Source: Darksidea phi (taxonomy: Eukaryota; Ascomycota; Dothideomycetes; Pleosporales; Lentitheciaceae). From it: a DNA stretch of 64,000 nucleotides. Under the pieces are notes generated by a model, which was not told the origin of the DNA, searched no databases, and saw only the letters and a program-made list of their open reading frames with translations. A program made the translations under genes and the position numbers. The stretch covers positions 62,001 through 126,000 of the forward strand of contig JASJFT010000115.1 in the NCBI GenBank assembly GCA_030770425.1. Reading direction: 5' to 3'. Positions 63,744 through 64,000 of the stretch are shown here, piece by piece (within the stretch, counting starts at the first letter, position 1; every line of letters starts with the position of its first letter).

Positions 63744-64000
63744 CGTCTGGCAGCGTCTGGCCTCCTCTGCTGCGCGTTCAGGTGTGCACTGTCTCCACGG
63801 TCCGCAGATGGCGCATGAAGCCTGCAGCTGGGGACGACGGCGCAGGATGGGCGTGCAGATGCCGTCGCTGTGGGCGGGGTGGTCCAAATGCCTGCTTATA
63901 CGGTACTGCAGCGCGGACGGGCGGGATCACCGGTGTTTGCTTGCGCTTTTGATGGAGTCGTGAGCCTCGAGGCTGTTTCTTCCAGGCTTCCGTTTGATAC
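63744..64000. other. Upstream region of the CDK8-like gene
   Basis: 257 bp at the right edge, GC-rich, promoter-like. A partial neighbouring gene cannot be excluded but is not supported. Confidence 0.3.

Overview
This is eukaryotic DNA, most likely from a filamentous ascomycete of the Dothideomycetes/Pleosporales type. Genes carry short introns of 47-80 bp with GTAAGT/GTACGT-like donors and CTRAC-like branch points. The gene set is typically fungal: UBC6, VPS23/TSG101, NFS1, a BAR-SH3 protein, CDK8/SSN3, a complex I PSST subunit, a GH75 chitosanase, and DUF3176 and DUF427 proteins. AT-rich decayed transposon remnants carry stop codons of the CAG-to-TAG type expected from repeat-induced point mutation (RIP). 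Exon structures below were assembled by eye from frame continuity, splice consensus and family conservation. Where the apparent first codon of a reading frame was GTG or TTG, I moved the start to a real ATG or an upstream exon.

Layout. 1-9.9 kb is accessory. The 5' end of a highly reducing PKS or PKS-NRPS runs off the left edge and is transcribed divergently from an Ayg1/OrfZ-type alpha/beta hydrolase. Then come a small four-helix membrane protein, a truncated amidohydrolase, a GH75 chitosanase with an unusual tail, a RIP-affected repeat block and a flavin monooxygenase. 9.96-10.5 kb is an assembly scar (poly-G, 10 Ns, poly-C) plus AT-rich DNA, so linkage across it is uncertain. 10.6-27.4 kb holds mostly intact genes: a large hypothetical protein, UBC6, a heme oxygenase, two hypothetical proteins, a long coiled-coil protein and a secreted NodB deacetylase with three beta-sandwich repeats. 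A truncated glutathione transferase and a dispersed repeat lie among them. 27.4-31.9 kb is gene-poor. 31.9-39.2 kb is housekeeping (VPS23, NFS1, BAR-SH3). 39.6-45.2 kb has a decayed DsbA/FrnE-like pseudogene, a DUF3176 membrane protein and a RIP-inactivated pogo-type transposase. 45.9-50.5 kb has a lineage-specific protein, an aminoglycoside-phosphotransferase-like kinase, a second copy of the 1-kb repeat block and an intact but divergent PSST (NDUFS7) gene. 51.9-63.7 kb has a kinase-zinc finger protein, a polytopic membrane protein, a DUF427 protein, a secreted CAP/PR-1 protein and the CDK8-like kinase.

How it fits together. The left end looks like the edge of a biosynthetic cluster: PKS and hydrolase share one promoter, and a flavoprotein tailoring enzyme lies nearby. 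The rest is ordinary core chromosome broken by repeat islands. Gene decay (amidohydrolase, GST, DsbA-like protein, a cut-off C-terminal fragment) is scattered through the accessory and repeat-rich stretches. I found no CRISPR array, no rRNA and no tRNA I could defend.
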